From Gaiellasilicea sp963791905 (GTDB taxonomy: Bacteria; Actinomycetota; Thermoleophilia; Gaiellales; Gaiellaceae), in NCBI GenBank assembly GCA_963791905.1, contig CAWBTX010000005.1:682001-746000 (forward strand): a DNA stretch of 64,000 nucleotides, given 5' to 3'. The translations under genes were made by a program, and so were the position numbers. Below are positions 26,346-36,089 of the stretch, piece after piece; within the stretch, counting starts at the first letter, position 1, and the number at the start of each line of letters is the position of its first letter. The notes below the pieces were generated by a model. It saw nothing but the letters and a program-made list of their open reading frames with translations, had not been told where the DNA came from and did no database searches.

Positions 26346-28047
26346 TCAGCTGGGGCGGGTGACCGCGCCTTCGGACGCGGACGAGACGAGGGCCGCGTAT
26401 TTGGCCAATGCGCCGCTTGCGTAGCGCGGCTCGGGCGGCGACCACTCGGCCAGGCGCGCGGTGAGCTCGTCGGGAGCAATCTCGACTCGCAGCTCCTGCG
26501 CATCGACGTCGATCACGATCGTGTCGCCCTCCCGCACCGCGGCGAGCGGGCCGCCGCGGAACGCCTCGGGCGAGACGTGGCCGACCATGAAGCCACGTGT
26601 CGCGCCCGAGAAGCGGCCGTCGGTGACGAGCGCGACCTCGTCCGAGAGGCCCTCGCCGACGATTGCCGCCGTGACCTGGAACATCTCACGCATCCCGGGC
26701 CCGCCCGCCGGGCCCTCGTAGCGGATGACGACGACGTCGCCGGGATGGATGCGCTGCGCCGTCACCGCGGCGAAGCAGTCCTCCTCGGTGTCGAAGACCC
26801 GCGCCGGTCCGCGATGGGCGCGACGGGCCTCGCCGGAGAGCTTCACCACGCAGCCCTTCGGCGCGAGATTCCCCCAGAGCACGCGCAGCCCGCCGCTCTC
26901 CTTGATCGGCGTCTCGATCGGGACGATGACCTCCTGCCCGGGCGTCTCGACCGCGGTAGCCGCGATCTCGCCGAGCGTCCGGCCGTCGACGGTGCGCGCG
27001 CCGGCGTGGACGAGCCCCCGCTTGTGCAGCTCGCGCCCGACGAGCGCGACGCCGCCGGCCGCGTGCACGTCGGTCGCGAAGAACCGTCCGGCGGGCTTGA
27101 TCTCCATCACGACCGGCGTGCGCCTGGCGACGTCGTCGAAGTCGCGCAGCGTGAAGTCGATCCCGAGCTCGTTTGCGATCGCGAGCAGGTGCAGGATCCC
27201 GTTCGTCGATCCGCCCGTCGCGGTGACGGCAGCCGCGGCGTTCTCGAGCGACTCGCGCGTGACGAGCTGGGACGGTCGGACGTCGTCGCGGACGAGCTCC
27301 ACGACCAGCCGCCCCGCGGCGACCGCGCTCTCCTCCTTCGCCGCGTCCAGCGCCGGGATCCCGTTCAGGCCTGCGGGCGAGAGGCCGAGGAACTCGAGCG
27401 CGGCCGACATCGTGTTCGCCGTGAACTGGCCACCGCAGGCGCCCGCTCCGGGGCACGCGACGGACTCGAGCTCGTGCAGGTCGGCGTCGCTCAGGTGCCC
27501 GGCCGCATGCGCGCCGATCCCCTCGTAGACGTCCTGGATCGTCACGTCCTTCCCACGGAAACGGCCGGGCGCGATCGTCCCCGAGTAGAAGACGAGGCCG
27601 GGCAGATCCATCCGGCAGAGCGCCATTGCCGCCGCGGGGCTCGTCTTGTCGCAGGCGACCACGCAAATGAGGCCGTCGAGCAGGTGGCCGCGGGCCACGA
27701 GCTCGATCGAGTCCGCGATCACCTCGCGCGAGACGAGCGACGCCCGCATCCCCTCGGTGCCCATCGAGACGCCGTCGGAGACCGCAATCGTGTTGAACTC
27801 GAGCGGCGTGCCGCCGGCCTCGCGGATCGCCCGCTTCACGTGGACGGCGAGCGCGCGCTGGTTGAGGTTGCACGGCATCGTCTCGATCCACGTCGTGCAG
27901 ACGCCGATCAGCGGCTTCGCGAGGTCGTCGTCGCTCAGCCCGGCGCCTTTCAGCATCGCCCGCGCGCCTGCGCGGCCGGGCCCGTCCGTCAGCGCCGCGG
28001 CTGTGCCGCTTCGCAGGGTCGCTCGGGCGCTCGTACGGGCTCGTCAT
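26346..28047 (-). CDS. ilvD: IlvD/Edd family dehydratase, copy 2 (probable dihydroxy-acid dehydratase), one frame break
   Basis: About 566 residues. Fe-S ligands are in MPCNLNQ, ACDK and ACGGQFTANTM, and the C-terminal half has VVIRYEGPAGGPGMREM and DGRFSGATRGFMVGHVSPEA. A one-base insertion near 28001 (AGCCGCGG for AGCGCGG) separates the ATG at 28047 from the rest. It is very similar to ilvD copy 1 at 1-975, so a true dihydroxy-acid dehydratase is likely. The SDR gene upstream (ATGA overlap) leaves open a sugar-acid dehydratase role, since that family shares the fold. The start is supported by the conserved SPYERPSDPAKRHS segment. Confidence 0.9.
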
Positions 28048-28805
28048 TCCGTCGACTCCTTCGCGGCCAGGAAGCCGACGGCGGCCGCCTCGCCGGCCGC
28101 GAAGCTCTTCTCCGCGAGCCAGCCGCCGTCGACCGTCAGCGCAATCCCGTTCACGTAGGCGGACTGGTCGCTCGCGAGGTAGACCGCGGCGTCGGCGACG
28201 TCGGCGGTGAGCCCGGCACGACCTTGCGGCACGACCGTTCCTAGCCCGTCCTCGAACGCATCGTGCGCAAAGTAGCGCTCGGTCAACGGCGTCCTGATCA
28301 TGCCCGGGCAGATCGCGTTGACACGGATGCCCGCCGGGGCGAGGTCGCGGGCGAGGCTCTTCGTCAGCCCGACGACCCCGTGCTTCGAGGCCGTGTAGGC
28401 AGGGCGGCGCGCGAGCCCGATCAAACCGCCGACCGATGAGATGTTCACGATCGCGCCCCCGCCGCCCTCGCGCATCCGTCGCGCGGCGGCCTGGCAGAAA
28501 TAGAACGTGCCGCTGAGGTTGACTGCGATCACGTTGTCCCAGTCGTCCGTCGCCATCGTGTAGACGTCGCCGATCTCCCGGACGCCGGCGCTACAGACGA
28601 GCACATCGAGGCGGCCCTGATCGGACACGACCCGCTCGACCGCGCTCTCGACATCACCCGGGAGGCGGACGTCGCCATGGATGGCAACATCGCCCGCGCG
28701 GTCGAAGCCGATCACGTGCGCGCCCTCGCGTGCGAAGCGCTCGGCGATCTCGCGACCGATGCCGCTGGCAGCCCCCGTGACGAGCGCGACTCGGTTCTCC
28801 AGCAT
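28044..28805 (-). CDS. Short-chain dehydrogenase/reductase (SDR)
   Basis: A classical 253-residue SDR. NAD(P) motif TGAASGIG is at residues 10-17, an acidic/Arg loop FDRAG follows beta 2, CSAG stands for NNAG, and the catalytic Ser and YTASKHG are in place. The C-terminal ALTVDGGW is normal; about 20 extra residues follow. It oxidises or reduces a hydroxyl/keto substrate, probably a sugar or hydroxy acid given its coupling with the dehydratase gene. The ATG at 28805 has GGAGGAGGG upstream. It is divergent from the VOC-E1 operon, with overlapping -10 boxes. Confidence 0.9.
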   Translation of the reverse strand: MLENRVALVTGAASGIGREIAERFAREGAHVIGFDRAGDVAIHGDVRLPGDVESAVERVVSDQGRLDVLVCSAGVREIGDVYTMATDDWDNVIAVNLSGTFYFCQAAARRMREGGGGAIVNISSVGGLIGLARRPAYTASKHGVVGLTKSLARDLAPAGIRVNAICPGMIRTPLTERYFAHDAFEDGLGTVVPQGRAGLTADVADAAVYLASDQSAYVNGIALTVDGGWLAEKSFAAGEAAAVGFLAAKESTE

Positions 28806-28822
28806 CCGGCCCTCCTCCGAAG

Positions 28823-28829
28823 TACGTTA
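28823..28829. promoter_or_regulatory. Overlapping divergent -10 boxes
   Basis: On the plus strand TACGTT (28823-28828) ends six bases before the VOC gene's ATG at 28835, giving a leaderless start. On the minus strand the same bases read TAACGT (28829-28824) ahead of the SDR gene. The 29 bp between the two start codons must hold both promoters, so the two operons are probably mutually exclusive or co-regulated. Confidence 0.4.
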
Positions 28830-28834
28830 GCCCC

Positions 28835-29299
28835 ATGAGTGCGTGGACGATCACCGGGCCTCGTCACGCCGGCATCACTGTCTCAGACCTCGACCGCTCG
28901 CTCGCGTTCTACCGCGACCTCATCGGGCTCGAGCTGCTCTGGCGCCGGCTCTTCGAGGAGCCCGAGATCACGCGGATCGTCGGGGTGCCCGAGGCGACCG
29001 GGCTCGAGATCGCGATGCTGCGCGTGCCCGGGAGCGACGTCGAGGTCGAGCTTCTCGAGTACCGGGGCTGCGAGCGCTTCTCCGGCAGCTCGCGACCGTG
29101 CGACTACGGGACCGGCCACTTCTGCGTCTTCGTCACGGGGATCGACGCGCTCTACGAGGAGCTGCTCTCGCGAGGCGTCTCGTTCCGGTCGGACGGGCCG
29201 GTGGAGACGCCTGCAGGCCCGAACAAGGGCGGCAAGAGCCTGTACTCGCTCGATCCGGACGGGTACATCTTCGAGTTCCACCAGCGTCCGCCGCGGTGA
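28835..29299 (+). CDS. VOC-family (glyoxalase/extradiol-type) protein
   Basis: This 154-residue two-module vicinal-oxygen-chelate protein has metal ligands visible at His in GPRHAGITVSDL, His in GTGHFCVFV and Glu in GYIFEFHQ. It could be a lactoylglutathione lyase-like isomerase, a methylmalonyl-CoA epimerase relative or a dioxygenase; sequence alone does not decide. The ATG lies six bases after TACGTT, so it is probably leaderless. The stop overlaps the GTG of the fused E1 gene (GTGA), suggesting the two act on one pathway. Confidence 0.85.
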   Translation: MSAWTITGPRHAGITVSDLDRSLAFYRDLIGLELLWRRLFEEPEITRIVGVPEATGLEIAMLRVPGSDVEVELLEYRGCERFSGSSRPCDYGTGHFCVFVTGIDALYEELLSRGVSFRSDGPVETPAGPNKGGKSLYSLDPDGYIFEFHQRPPR

Positions 29300-31284
29300 G
29301 CGAGCGGTCCGTCGAGCGGCCGTCGCTCCTGGAGCAGTACCGCGTCATGGCACTGATTCGCCGCTTCGAGGATCGCGCCGCCGAGCTCTTCCAGCAGGGC
29401 GTCATCTTCGGCACCGCCCACAGCTGCGTCGGCCAGGAGGCGATCGCAGTCGGCGCGGCCGGAGTCATGCGTGACACGGACTACCTCGTCGGCCATCATC
29501 GCTCGCATGGCCACCTGATCGCAGCCGGCGCAGACCTCCGCCGGATGATGGCCGAGATGTTCGGGAAGCGGACCGGCTATTGCAAGGGGCTCGGCGGGTC
29601 GATGCACATCGCCGACCTCTCGCTCGACATCCTCGGCTGCAACGGGATCGTCGGTGCCGGAATCCCGCACGCGTGCGGGGCGGCGCTGACCGCGAAGCTG
29701 CGCGGCACCGGGCAGGCCGCTGTTGCCTTCTTCGGCGACGGGGCCGCAGGTCAAGGGGCGGCGCACGAGGGCATGAATCTCGCCGCGACCTGGGCGCTGC
29801 CGGTCGTCTTCATCTGCGAGAACAACCAGTTCGCACTCTCTGCCGGCTGGCGCGCGCAGCGAGCCGTGGAGGACCTGGCCGACCGCGCCGCGGGGTATGG
29901 GATGGCGGGCGAGATCGTGGACGGGAACGACTTGCTCGCGGTCGAGGAAGCGGTCGCGCGCGCCCTCGAGCAGGCACGGGCCGGCGCTGGGCCCACCTTC
30001 CTCGAGATGAAGACATTCCGGCGGATGCAGCACTCCATGCGCGCCAACCTTCCGGACGTCCGTGACCCGGCGCTCGTCGAGGAGTGGGAGGCGAACGACC
30101 CGCTCCCGCGCTTCGAGCGTCTGCTGCGAGAAGCCGGCGAGCTCGACGACGAGCGCCTGGAGGCCGTGGTGCGCGACGTCGAGCACGAGGTCGAACAGGC
30201 GATCGAGCTCGCGCTCGGCGACGAGGACGCGAGCCCCGACGACCTCTTGCCGGCCGTGTTCGCGGCACAGCGGAGCTATTCGACACCCGCGGAGGAGGGC
30301 GGCCGGCGACTCGGCTTCGTCGCCGCCGTGCGCGAGGCGCTCGAGCTCGAGCTCGAGGCGGATCCCGACGTGATCGTGATCGGCGAGGACGTCGGCAAGG
30401 TGGGCGGGCTCTTTCGCGCCACCGAGGGCCTGTACGAGCGCTTCGGTGCCGACCGGATCCGGGATACGCCGCTGACGGAGAGCGGCTTCGTCGGCTGCGG
30501 GATCGGCGCGGCGCTGACGGGGTTGAGACCGGTCGTCGAGCTGCAGTTCTCCGACTTCTCCGGCGTGGCCTTCGACCAGATCATGAATCAGGCGGCGAAG
30601 CTCAGATTCATGATGGGCGGTTCGCCGAGCATCCCGCTCGTGATCCGGATGGTCTCGGGCGGCGGGGTCAGGCTCGGCGCGCAGCACTCACAGAGCCTGG
30701 AGGCGCTCTTTGCCCACATCCCGGGACTCGTCGTCGCCATGCCTTCGACGCCGTACGACGCGAAGGGCCTGCTCTCCGCGGCGATCCGCGGCGACAACCC
30801 GGTCATCTTCCTCGAGCAGAAGCTCCTCTTCTTCACCGAGCCGTCGCCCGTCCCGGAGGAGCGATACGGGATCGAGCTCGGCGTCGGGCGCGTCGCCCGC
30901 GATGGGACTGACGTCACGGTGGTCGCCCTCGGGGTGCAGGTTCAGCACGCGCTCCGGGCGGCCCACGAGCTGGAGGCAGACGGCGTCAGCGTCGAGGTCG
31001 TCGACCCGCGCACGCTCGTCCCGCTCGACACCGCCATGATCGCCGAGTCGGTGGCGAAGACGCACCGGCTCGTCGTCGCGCACGAGGCCGTCCGGTTCTG
31101 CGGCTTCGGCTCCGAGATCGCCGCGCACGTGGCGGAGCACTGCTTCTGGGACCTCGACGCGCCCGTTGTTCGCGTCGGCGCCGCCTCGCATCCCATCCCG
31201 TACCAGAAGGACCTCGAGCAAGCGACGCTGCCCGGACCGGCCGAGATCGTGGCGGCTTTACGCTCGGTCGCCGCTAGGGGATGA
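29296..31284 (+). CDS. Fused alpha-beta E1 component of a 2-oxo acid / acetoin dehydrogenase complex
   Basis: The 662 residues carry both E1 subunits. Residues about 10-325 are E1 alpha: YRVMALIRRFEDRAAELF, VGHHRSHGHLIAAG, ThDP motif GDGAAGQGAAHEG... ENNQ near 146-176. Residues about 335-660 are E1 beta: VIGEDVGKVGGLFRATEGL, TPLTESGFVGCGIGAAL, HSQSLEALFAHIPGL. They decarboxylate a 2-oxo acid (or cleave acetoin) and pass the acyl group to a lipoyl E2. No E2 or E3 gene lies nearby. The GTG start overlaps the VOC stop; the 3' end overlaps the glucodextranase gene by 11 bp. The frame is intact over 2 kb. Confidence 0.92.
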   Translation: MSERSVERPSLLEQYRVMALIRRFEDRAAELFQQGVIFGTAHSCVGQEAIAVGAAGVMRDTDYLVGHHRSHGHLIAAGADLRRMMAEMFGKRTGYCKGLGGSMHIADLSLDILGCNGIVGAGIPHACGAALTAKLRGTGQAAVAFFGDGAAGQGAAHEGMNLAATWALPVVFICENNQFALSAGWRAQRAVEDLADRAAGYGMAGEIVDGNDLLAVEEAVARALEQARAGAGPTFLEMKTFRRMQHSMRANLPDVRDPALVEEWEANDPLPRFERLLREAGELDDERLEAVVRDVEHEVEQAIELALGDEDASPDDLLPAVFAAQRSYSTPAEEGGRRLGFVAAVREALELELEADPDVIVIGEDVGKVGGLFRATEGLYERFGADRIRDTPLTESGFVGCGIGAALTGLRPVVELQFSDFSGVAFDQIMNQAAKLRFMMGGSPSIPLVIRMVSGGGVRLGAQHSQSLEALFAHIPGLVVAMPSTPYDAKGLLSAAIRGDNPVIFLEQKLLFFTEPSPVPEERYGIELGVGRVARDGTDVTVVALGVQVQHALRAAHELEADGVSVEVVDPRTLVPLDTAMIAESVAKTHRLVVAHEAVRFCGFGSEIAAHVAEHCFWDLDAPVVRVGAASHPIPYQKDLEQATLPGPAEIVAALRSVAARG

Positions 31285-34200
31285 ATGCCCCCTGGAGCAC
31301 CACCGGGCCGAGCGTGTAGTCGAGCTCCACGGACTGCGACACGCCCGGCGGCGTGATCACGTCGATCGTCTTCGGCACGAGGCCCGGGTTGAAGGTGCAG
31401 TGCGGATCGGCGCTCGCGGCGGCGCAGACGCCGAACTGGAACTCCTGCGGCGTCGGCGTGAAGCCGCGGGCCTGGTCCGGGCTGAAGCCGTCCTGGCCCG
31501 TGAGGACCACGGTGAAGCCCCAGCCGGAGGTCGGCGTTCCGAGGGACGCCTTCGGGACGCTGAAGGTGATGAAGCGCGTGATCGCGTTCGCAGAGATCGT
31601 GGCCGTGCCGAGGGTCGCGCCGCCCGCGTCGACGTACCGCTGCCCGAAGCCCTGCACCTGCACGAGGCGGCTCCACGCGGACGCCGGGGCGATCGAGAAG
31701 TTGCGGAGCGGATGCGCCGCGGAGGTCGAGGTCGATCCGGCGCCCGGCACGTGGACGTAGACGTCGACGAGCTGTGCGCCGAGCGGGCTGCCGAAGGTCT
31801 CCGAGAGGTCGCGCGTCTGCACGCGGAAGGTGACGTCCGGTCCGGAGTCGTAGACCTGGAACCGCTGGATGTCGAAGGCCCCCGGATGGAAGTTGCCGGA
31901 GGTCGGGTAGGCGTAGTTGCCGGGGCCGTTGTCATCCCCGCTCGGGTCGGCGACATCGAGGATCAGCGTCCCGGGCACGAAGTCGAGGAAAACGCTGCGC
32001 TTCGCGTTGGCGGTGCCGCCGCTCGGGCTGACCGCGACGATGTTGAGGACGTTCGTGCCGCCCGTGACGGCGACGTCGATGCTGAAGGAGCCGGTCGGCG
32101 CGGCGGTCGAGGCGAACGTCGTCGCCGAGTTGGCATCGATGTTCGTGGCCGAGACGAAGACGTTGTTGCCCGGCGCGGTCGTGCCGGTAACTGTCACCGG
32201 CGACGCGGAGACGACCGAGTTGTCGGCCGGCGCCGTCACCGTCAGCGGCGTCGTCCCCTGAGTGCGGGCGACGTAGCGCGAGAACGTGAGCGCGGGCAGA
32301 ACGACGTTCCGTCTCGCCGCGATGCTCGCCGCCAGCCGGACGTACGACGCCGCCGACCACGTGAGCGGCGCGGCCGAGCCGGCCGGGCCCCCGTTCGTGA
32401 AGCCGATCGACGCGACGGTGGGGTCGGTGCCGAAGGGCGAGGCCGGCAGGTCGGGCAGCTCCCAGTTCTGCTCCGGGATGAGCCCGACGCCCGAGCCGAA
32501 GTCGCTCATGCCCTTGAGGAGCGAGGCCGCGCCTGCCGAGTCGCCGGTGGCGAGGCTCTGCTCGCCCCGCTCGGCCGACAACGCCGGCCACAGGTGACCG
32601 GTGCCCTGGCCGCTCGGAGCCCACGGCCGGCCGTCGCTCGCGCGGTCGCCGTAGCCGTCGCCGTTGTAGCGATGCCATCCCGGCCCCTTCGCCGTCGTCT
32701 TCTTGATCGTCGCGTCGACGATCGGCAGCGACCGGGCGACATCGGGATCGGCGGCCGGCAGCAGGCCGAGCCGGACGAGCTCGAGGAAGCCGGCGTCGAT
32801 CACGGCCCGCTGATCCAGCGTCGGGCCGCCGTTGCCCACGTTGTACGAGATGGCCGCGTTCGGGTCGCCGGTCTTCGAGAGCCGGATGAAGTACCGCTGC
32901 CCCGGCAGCGGCCCGTTCGTCGTCACCGTCCAGCTCTTGACGCGGCGCTGCCACTCGTCGGCGATGCCGAGCCAGACCGCAGCCGCGGTCGGGTCCCCGT
33001 TCGCGGTCGCCAGCTGCGCGGCCGCAACGAGACCGGCGACCTCGGCGGCGATCGTCGAGGGCGAGAAGCCGCTCTGCTCCTCCCAGCGCTCGACGCCGAA
33101 CGCGGGTCCGCGCGCGGCGAGGAAGTTGGCGGCCGGCTTGATGTGATCCGCATAGAGCGAGGCGCCGGTCATGCCGAGCTGCGCGGCCATCAGGATCGGG
33201 TACGCGGTCTCGTCGAGCTGGGTGCCGAAGGAGTCCGGAGCGACCTTCCCGTTCACGAGGCTGTTCCGCGGCATCGACCCGTCTGGAAGCTGCTGCCGCT
33301 CGAACAGGAAGAGCGTCGCCGCGCGCGCGGTCGCGAGATCGCCGGCGGCGACGAGCCCCGTCCACGACTCGTAGAGGTCGCGTGCGAACACCTCCCGGTA
33401 CGAGCCGAAGTACGTGTTCGCCGGATCGCCGGCGGAGACGGCCTGGCCCCACGGCGAGGCGAGGCTGGCCACGATTGCGCCCGGGAACGTCTTGTCCTCG
33501 GAGGCCTTGATGACGTTGGCGCTCAGGTAATAGGTGTCCTCGACCCGCTTCCGGTCCGCGGAATCGAGGCCGGGCAGGGCGTTGACCCGAAGCTTGCCCA
33601 GGGTCAGGTCGTAGACCTTCCACCCGTTCCTGTACGCGGCGAGCTTGTCGCCGAAGTCGGCGCCGAGCGCTCCTGCCGCCGTGCCGACCGCGTCCGACTG
33701 TGAGGCCCCGAACCCGAGTGCGAGCTCGGTCTTGCCCGAAGGTCCGAGGTCGACCTGCGCCACCTGGACGACGTTGCCGTTCACCGCGTCGGCGACGGTC
33801 GTGGTGAGCTCGCGCGAGGCGTCGAGCTGGACCAGCCCGTCGCTGTCTTCGCCGACAAAGCCGCTCGTCGCCTCGGTGAACGCACCGTCGAGCGCGGCGT
33901 GGACCGGCTCGGCGTAGTCCCGGTTGGCCGCGTTGGTCGCCGTCACAGGGTCGGAGCTCACGAGCACTGGATGGCCGCTCGAGTCGTCCACGGTCGCCGT
34001 GTCGGCGCCGCCGTTGCCCGCACCGCCGCCGCCGTTCCCGTTCACCGTCGCGTCGAACCGGACGTAGAGCCGGTAGCCCGCCTGGTTGGGCTTGAAGTCG
34101 ACGCGCATCACCACGGCGTTGCGGCCCGGGTCGGTGATGTACTCGGTCTCGATCGAGTACTTGCCGCTCTTCGCCCGAGCCGTGACCTTGCAAATCAGGT

Positions 34201-35155
34201 CAGCCGGGTCGCCGACGGGCTCGACGGTGTACGTCATGTCGCGCGTCTGGAGATCCGTGAACGTCGAGCCGTCGGTGACGACGTACTGGAGCGTCTCGAC
34301 GTTCGTGTTGTCGACCGTCGGGTAGTAGACGTCGCTCAGGACGCCGTTCGCGACCGTGTACCAGACCTTCGAGGTCGTGTTGCGCGCGGTTCCGAGGCAG
34401 TCCTTCCGCGCCAGGCCGAAATGCGACAGCGCCCCCGGGCCGTCCTGCGCCCCTGGGACGTCCGCGACGTCGACCGTGAGCACATGCGAGGTCGCGTTGT
34501 AGGAGAACGTCACCTTCGCGTTGTCGAACGGGACCGCGAACGCGATATTTGCGCCGCCGAGCGCGCCGCCCTCGCCGTAGTTCTCGTCCCAGCTCTCGTT
34601 GATCGCCACCTTCGTCTCGTACGAGCCCTGCGGCAGGGCGGTGGTCTCGAACGTGTAGGTGCCGTCCCCGTCGACGTCCTGGAGCCACGAGCGGAGACAG
34701 CTCGGATCCCAGTCGCCCGCGCAGCCGAGCTCAGACTGGAAGCTTCCGGGCGCGACCGCGATCACCGAGCCCCGGTTGTCGGTGGCCCAGTGGCTCTTGT
34801 GGTCGTAGTAGAACTTCACCCCGGCGCCCGCGGCCAGGGTGAGCGGGATGTTCGGCCCGTTCGGCTGCGCGTGCAGGCCGTAGTTCTCGTCCCAGGCGTC
34901 GTTCAGGGGAGCCTTGTACTCGTAGCCGCCGGCGGGAACCGTGAACGCCTTCTGCCAGACATCGTCGTCGGCGTCGTACGCCAGGTGCGTCGTCGCGCAC
35001 TCGGGCTGCCAGTCGGCCGGGCAGCCGAGCTCCGACTGCAGCGAGCCGGCGATCGTGACGGAGGTCGGGTTTGCCGTGTGCGATGCCGACGCCGCGGGCA
35101 GCAGCACGAGCCCGGCGGCAACCAGCGCGAGCAGTACGGCACGAGACTTGCTCAT
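31274..35155 (-). CDS. Secreted multidomain GH15 glucodextranase/glucoamylase
   Basis: The product is 1293 residues. Signal peptide (1 to about 26) ending in ASASHT; two tandem beta-sandwich modules of the pullulanase X25 type (each with FQSELGC or LQSELGC and a WDENYG end, about 33-115 and 118-225); GH15 N-domain; catalytic (alpha/alpha)6 barrel with general acid in QLDETAYPI and base in LIPEQNWE; an Ig-like module (about 985-1065); and a C-terminal Glucodextran_C/DOMON-like domain starting LDVADPSGDDNGPGNYAYPTS. This N-A-B-C order is that of actinobacterial glucodextranase, which frees glucose from dextran or alpha-glucans. The ATG at 35155 follows GAGAGGGGG. The frame is intact throughout. 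Confidence 0.92.
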   Translation of the reverse strand: MSKSRAVLLALVAAGLVLLPAASASHTANPTSVTIAGSLQSELGCPADWQPECATTHLAYDADDDVWQKAFTVPAGGYEYKAPLNDAWDENYGLHAQPNGPNIPLTLAAGAGVKFYYDHKSHWATDNRGSVIAVAPGSFQSELGCAGDWDPSCLRSWLQDVDGDGTYTFETTALPQGSYETKVAINESWDENYGEGGALGGANIAFAVPFDNAKVTFSYNATSHVLTVDVADVPGAQDGPGALSHFGLARKDCLGTARNTTSKVWYTVANGVLSDVYYPTVDNTNVETLQYVVTDGSTFTDLQTRDMTYTVEPVGDPADLICKVTARAKSGKYSIETEYITDPGRNAVVMRVDFKPNQAGYRLYVRFDATVNGNGGGGAGNGGADTATVDDSSGHPVLVSSDPVTATNAANRDYAEPVHAALDGAFTEATSGFVGEDSDGLVQLDASRELTTTVADAVNGNVVQVAQVDLGPSGKTELALGFGASQSDAVGTAAGALGADFGDKLAAYRNGWKVYDLTLGKLRVNALPGLDSADRKRVEDTYYLSANVIKASEDKTFPGAIVASLASPWGQAVSAGDPANTYFGSYREVFARDLYESWTGLVAAGDLATARAATLFLFERQQLPDGSMPRNSLVNGKVAPDSFGTQLDETAYPILMAAQLGMTGASLYADHIKPAANFLAARGPAFGVERWEEQSGFSPSTIAAEVAGLVAAAQLATANGDPTAAAVWLGIADEWQRRVKSWTVTTNGPLPGQRYFIRLSKTGDPNAAISYNVGNGGPTLDQRAVIDAGFLELVRLGLLPAADPDVARSLPIVDATIKKTTAKGPGWHRYNGDGYGDRASDGRPWAPSGQGTGHLWPALSAERGEQSLATGDSAGAASLLKGMSDFGSGVGLIPEQNWELPDLPASPFGTDPTVASIGFTNGGPAGSAAPLTWSAASYVRLAASIAARRNVVLPALTFSRYVARTQGTTPLTVTAPADNSVVSASPVTVTGTTAPGNNVFVSATNIDANSATTFASTAAPTGSFSIDVAVTGGTNVLNIVAVSPSGGTANAKRSVFLDFVPGTLILDVADPSGDDNGPGNYAYPTSGNFHPGAFDIQRFQVYDSGPDVTFRVQTRDLSETFGSPLGAQLVDVYVHVPGAGSTSTSAAHPLRNFSIAPASAWSRLVQVQGFGQRYVDAGGATLGTATISANAITRFITFSVPKASLGTPTSGWGFTVVLTGQDGFSPDQARGFTPTPQEFQFGVCAAASADPHCTFNPGLVPKTIDVITPPGVSQSVELDYTLGPVVLQGAFIP

Positions 35156-35197
35156 TCCAGTCCCCCTCTCCACGACCGCGGAGCCGCAAGCATACGA

Positions 35198-36089
35198 CTA
35201 CACGACCGCGTTCGCGGGCCGGCGGCCGTGGAGCAGCACCTCCCGCAGCGCGGACACCGCGAGCAGCCCCATCGCCTCGCGCGTTCGCCTGGTCGCGCTG
35301 CCGATGTGCGGCGTCAGGACGACGTTCTCGAGTCGTCAGCAGCTCCTCGCTCACGTCGTGGCTCGTGCTCGAAGACGTCGAGCGCTGCGCCGGCGATGCG
35401 GCCCGCTCGCGAGCGCCTCGACGAGCGCGGCCTCGTCGACGATCGCGCCGCGGGCCGTGTTCACGAGCACGGCCGTCGGCCGCATCGCGGCGAGCGCGTC
35501 CGCGTCGATCAGGTGGCGCGTCTCCGGCGTCAGCGGGCAGTGCAGGCTGACGACGTCGGCGGTCGCGAGCAGCGCGTGGAGGTCGTCGTCTGCGCCCGGC
35601 GAAGACCGGACGTGCCCCGAATGCCTCGGCCAGCCTGGCGGTCTCGCGTCCGATCCGGCCCGGGCCGACGATCGCCGAACGTCTGGCCGTCGAGCCCCTC
35701 TCCGAGCATGAACTCGAGCGAGAACGACCACGTCTTGCGCTCGCGGAGCAGACCGGTCGCCCTCGGCCACGCGGCGGAGCAGCGCGAGGGTGAGCGCGAT
35801 CGTGAGCTCGGCCGTCGCCTTCGTCAGGACGTCGGGCGTGTTCGCGATCTGGACGCTGCGGCTGCGCGCGGCCTCGAGGTCGACGTTGTCGACGCCGACG
35901 CCGTAGTTGGCCACGATCTCGAGCTGTGGCCCCGCGCCGTCGAGGTAGTCGCCGTCCACCCGCGTCGTGAGGAGCGAGAGGATGCCGTCGGCGCCGCCCG
36001 GCTCCGGCACGAGCTCGAAGTCCTGCGCGAGCGCCTCCGCGACGACGGCGGGGACGGTCCCCGTGACGTGGACGCGGCGCGCTGGTCAG
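35198..36089 (-). CDS. D-2-hydroxyacid dehydrogenase (glyoxylate/hydroxypyruvate reductase type), many frame breaks
   Basis: When the frame is restored it encodes about 296 residues: a substrate domain with IVANYGVGVDNVDLEAA and NTPDVLTKATAELT, NAD motif IVGPGRIGRETARLAEAFGARPVFAGR, NTARGAIVDEAALVEAL (Arg/Glu of the triad) and PHIGSATRRTREAM (His). It reduces glyoxylate, hydroxypyruvate or a similar 2-keto acid. Breaks are near 36080, 35757, 35680, 35597, 35413, 35372 and 35337, mostly extra single bases. The start is unclear; a CTGA overlap with the upstream stop at 36086-36089 fits the local pattern. Last gene of the gntR operon. Confidence 0.8.

Noticed and set aside
29296..31284. Transketolase or pyruvate oxidase
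   Set aside because: The order E1 alpha then E1 beta and the GDGAAGQGAAHEG and TESGFVGCGIGAA segments are specific to 2-oxo acid/acetoin dehydrogenase E1.
31166..33703. 845-codon open frame on the plus strand
   Set aside because: It lies antisense to the intact glucodextranase gene; composition is Arg/Ala/Val-rich as expected of a complementary frame in high-GC DNA, with no recognisable domain.
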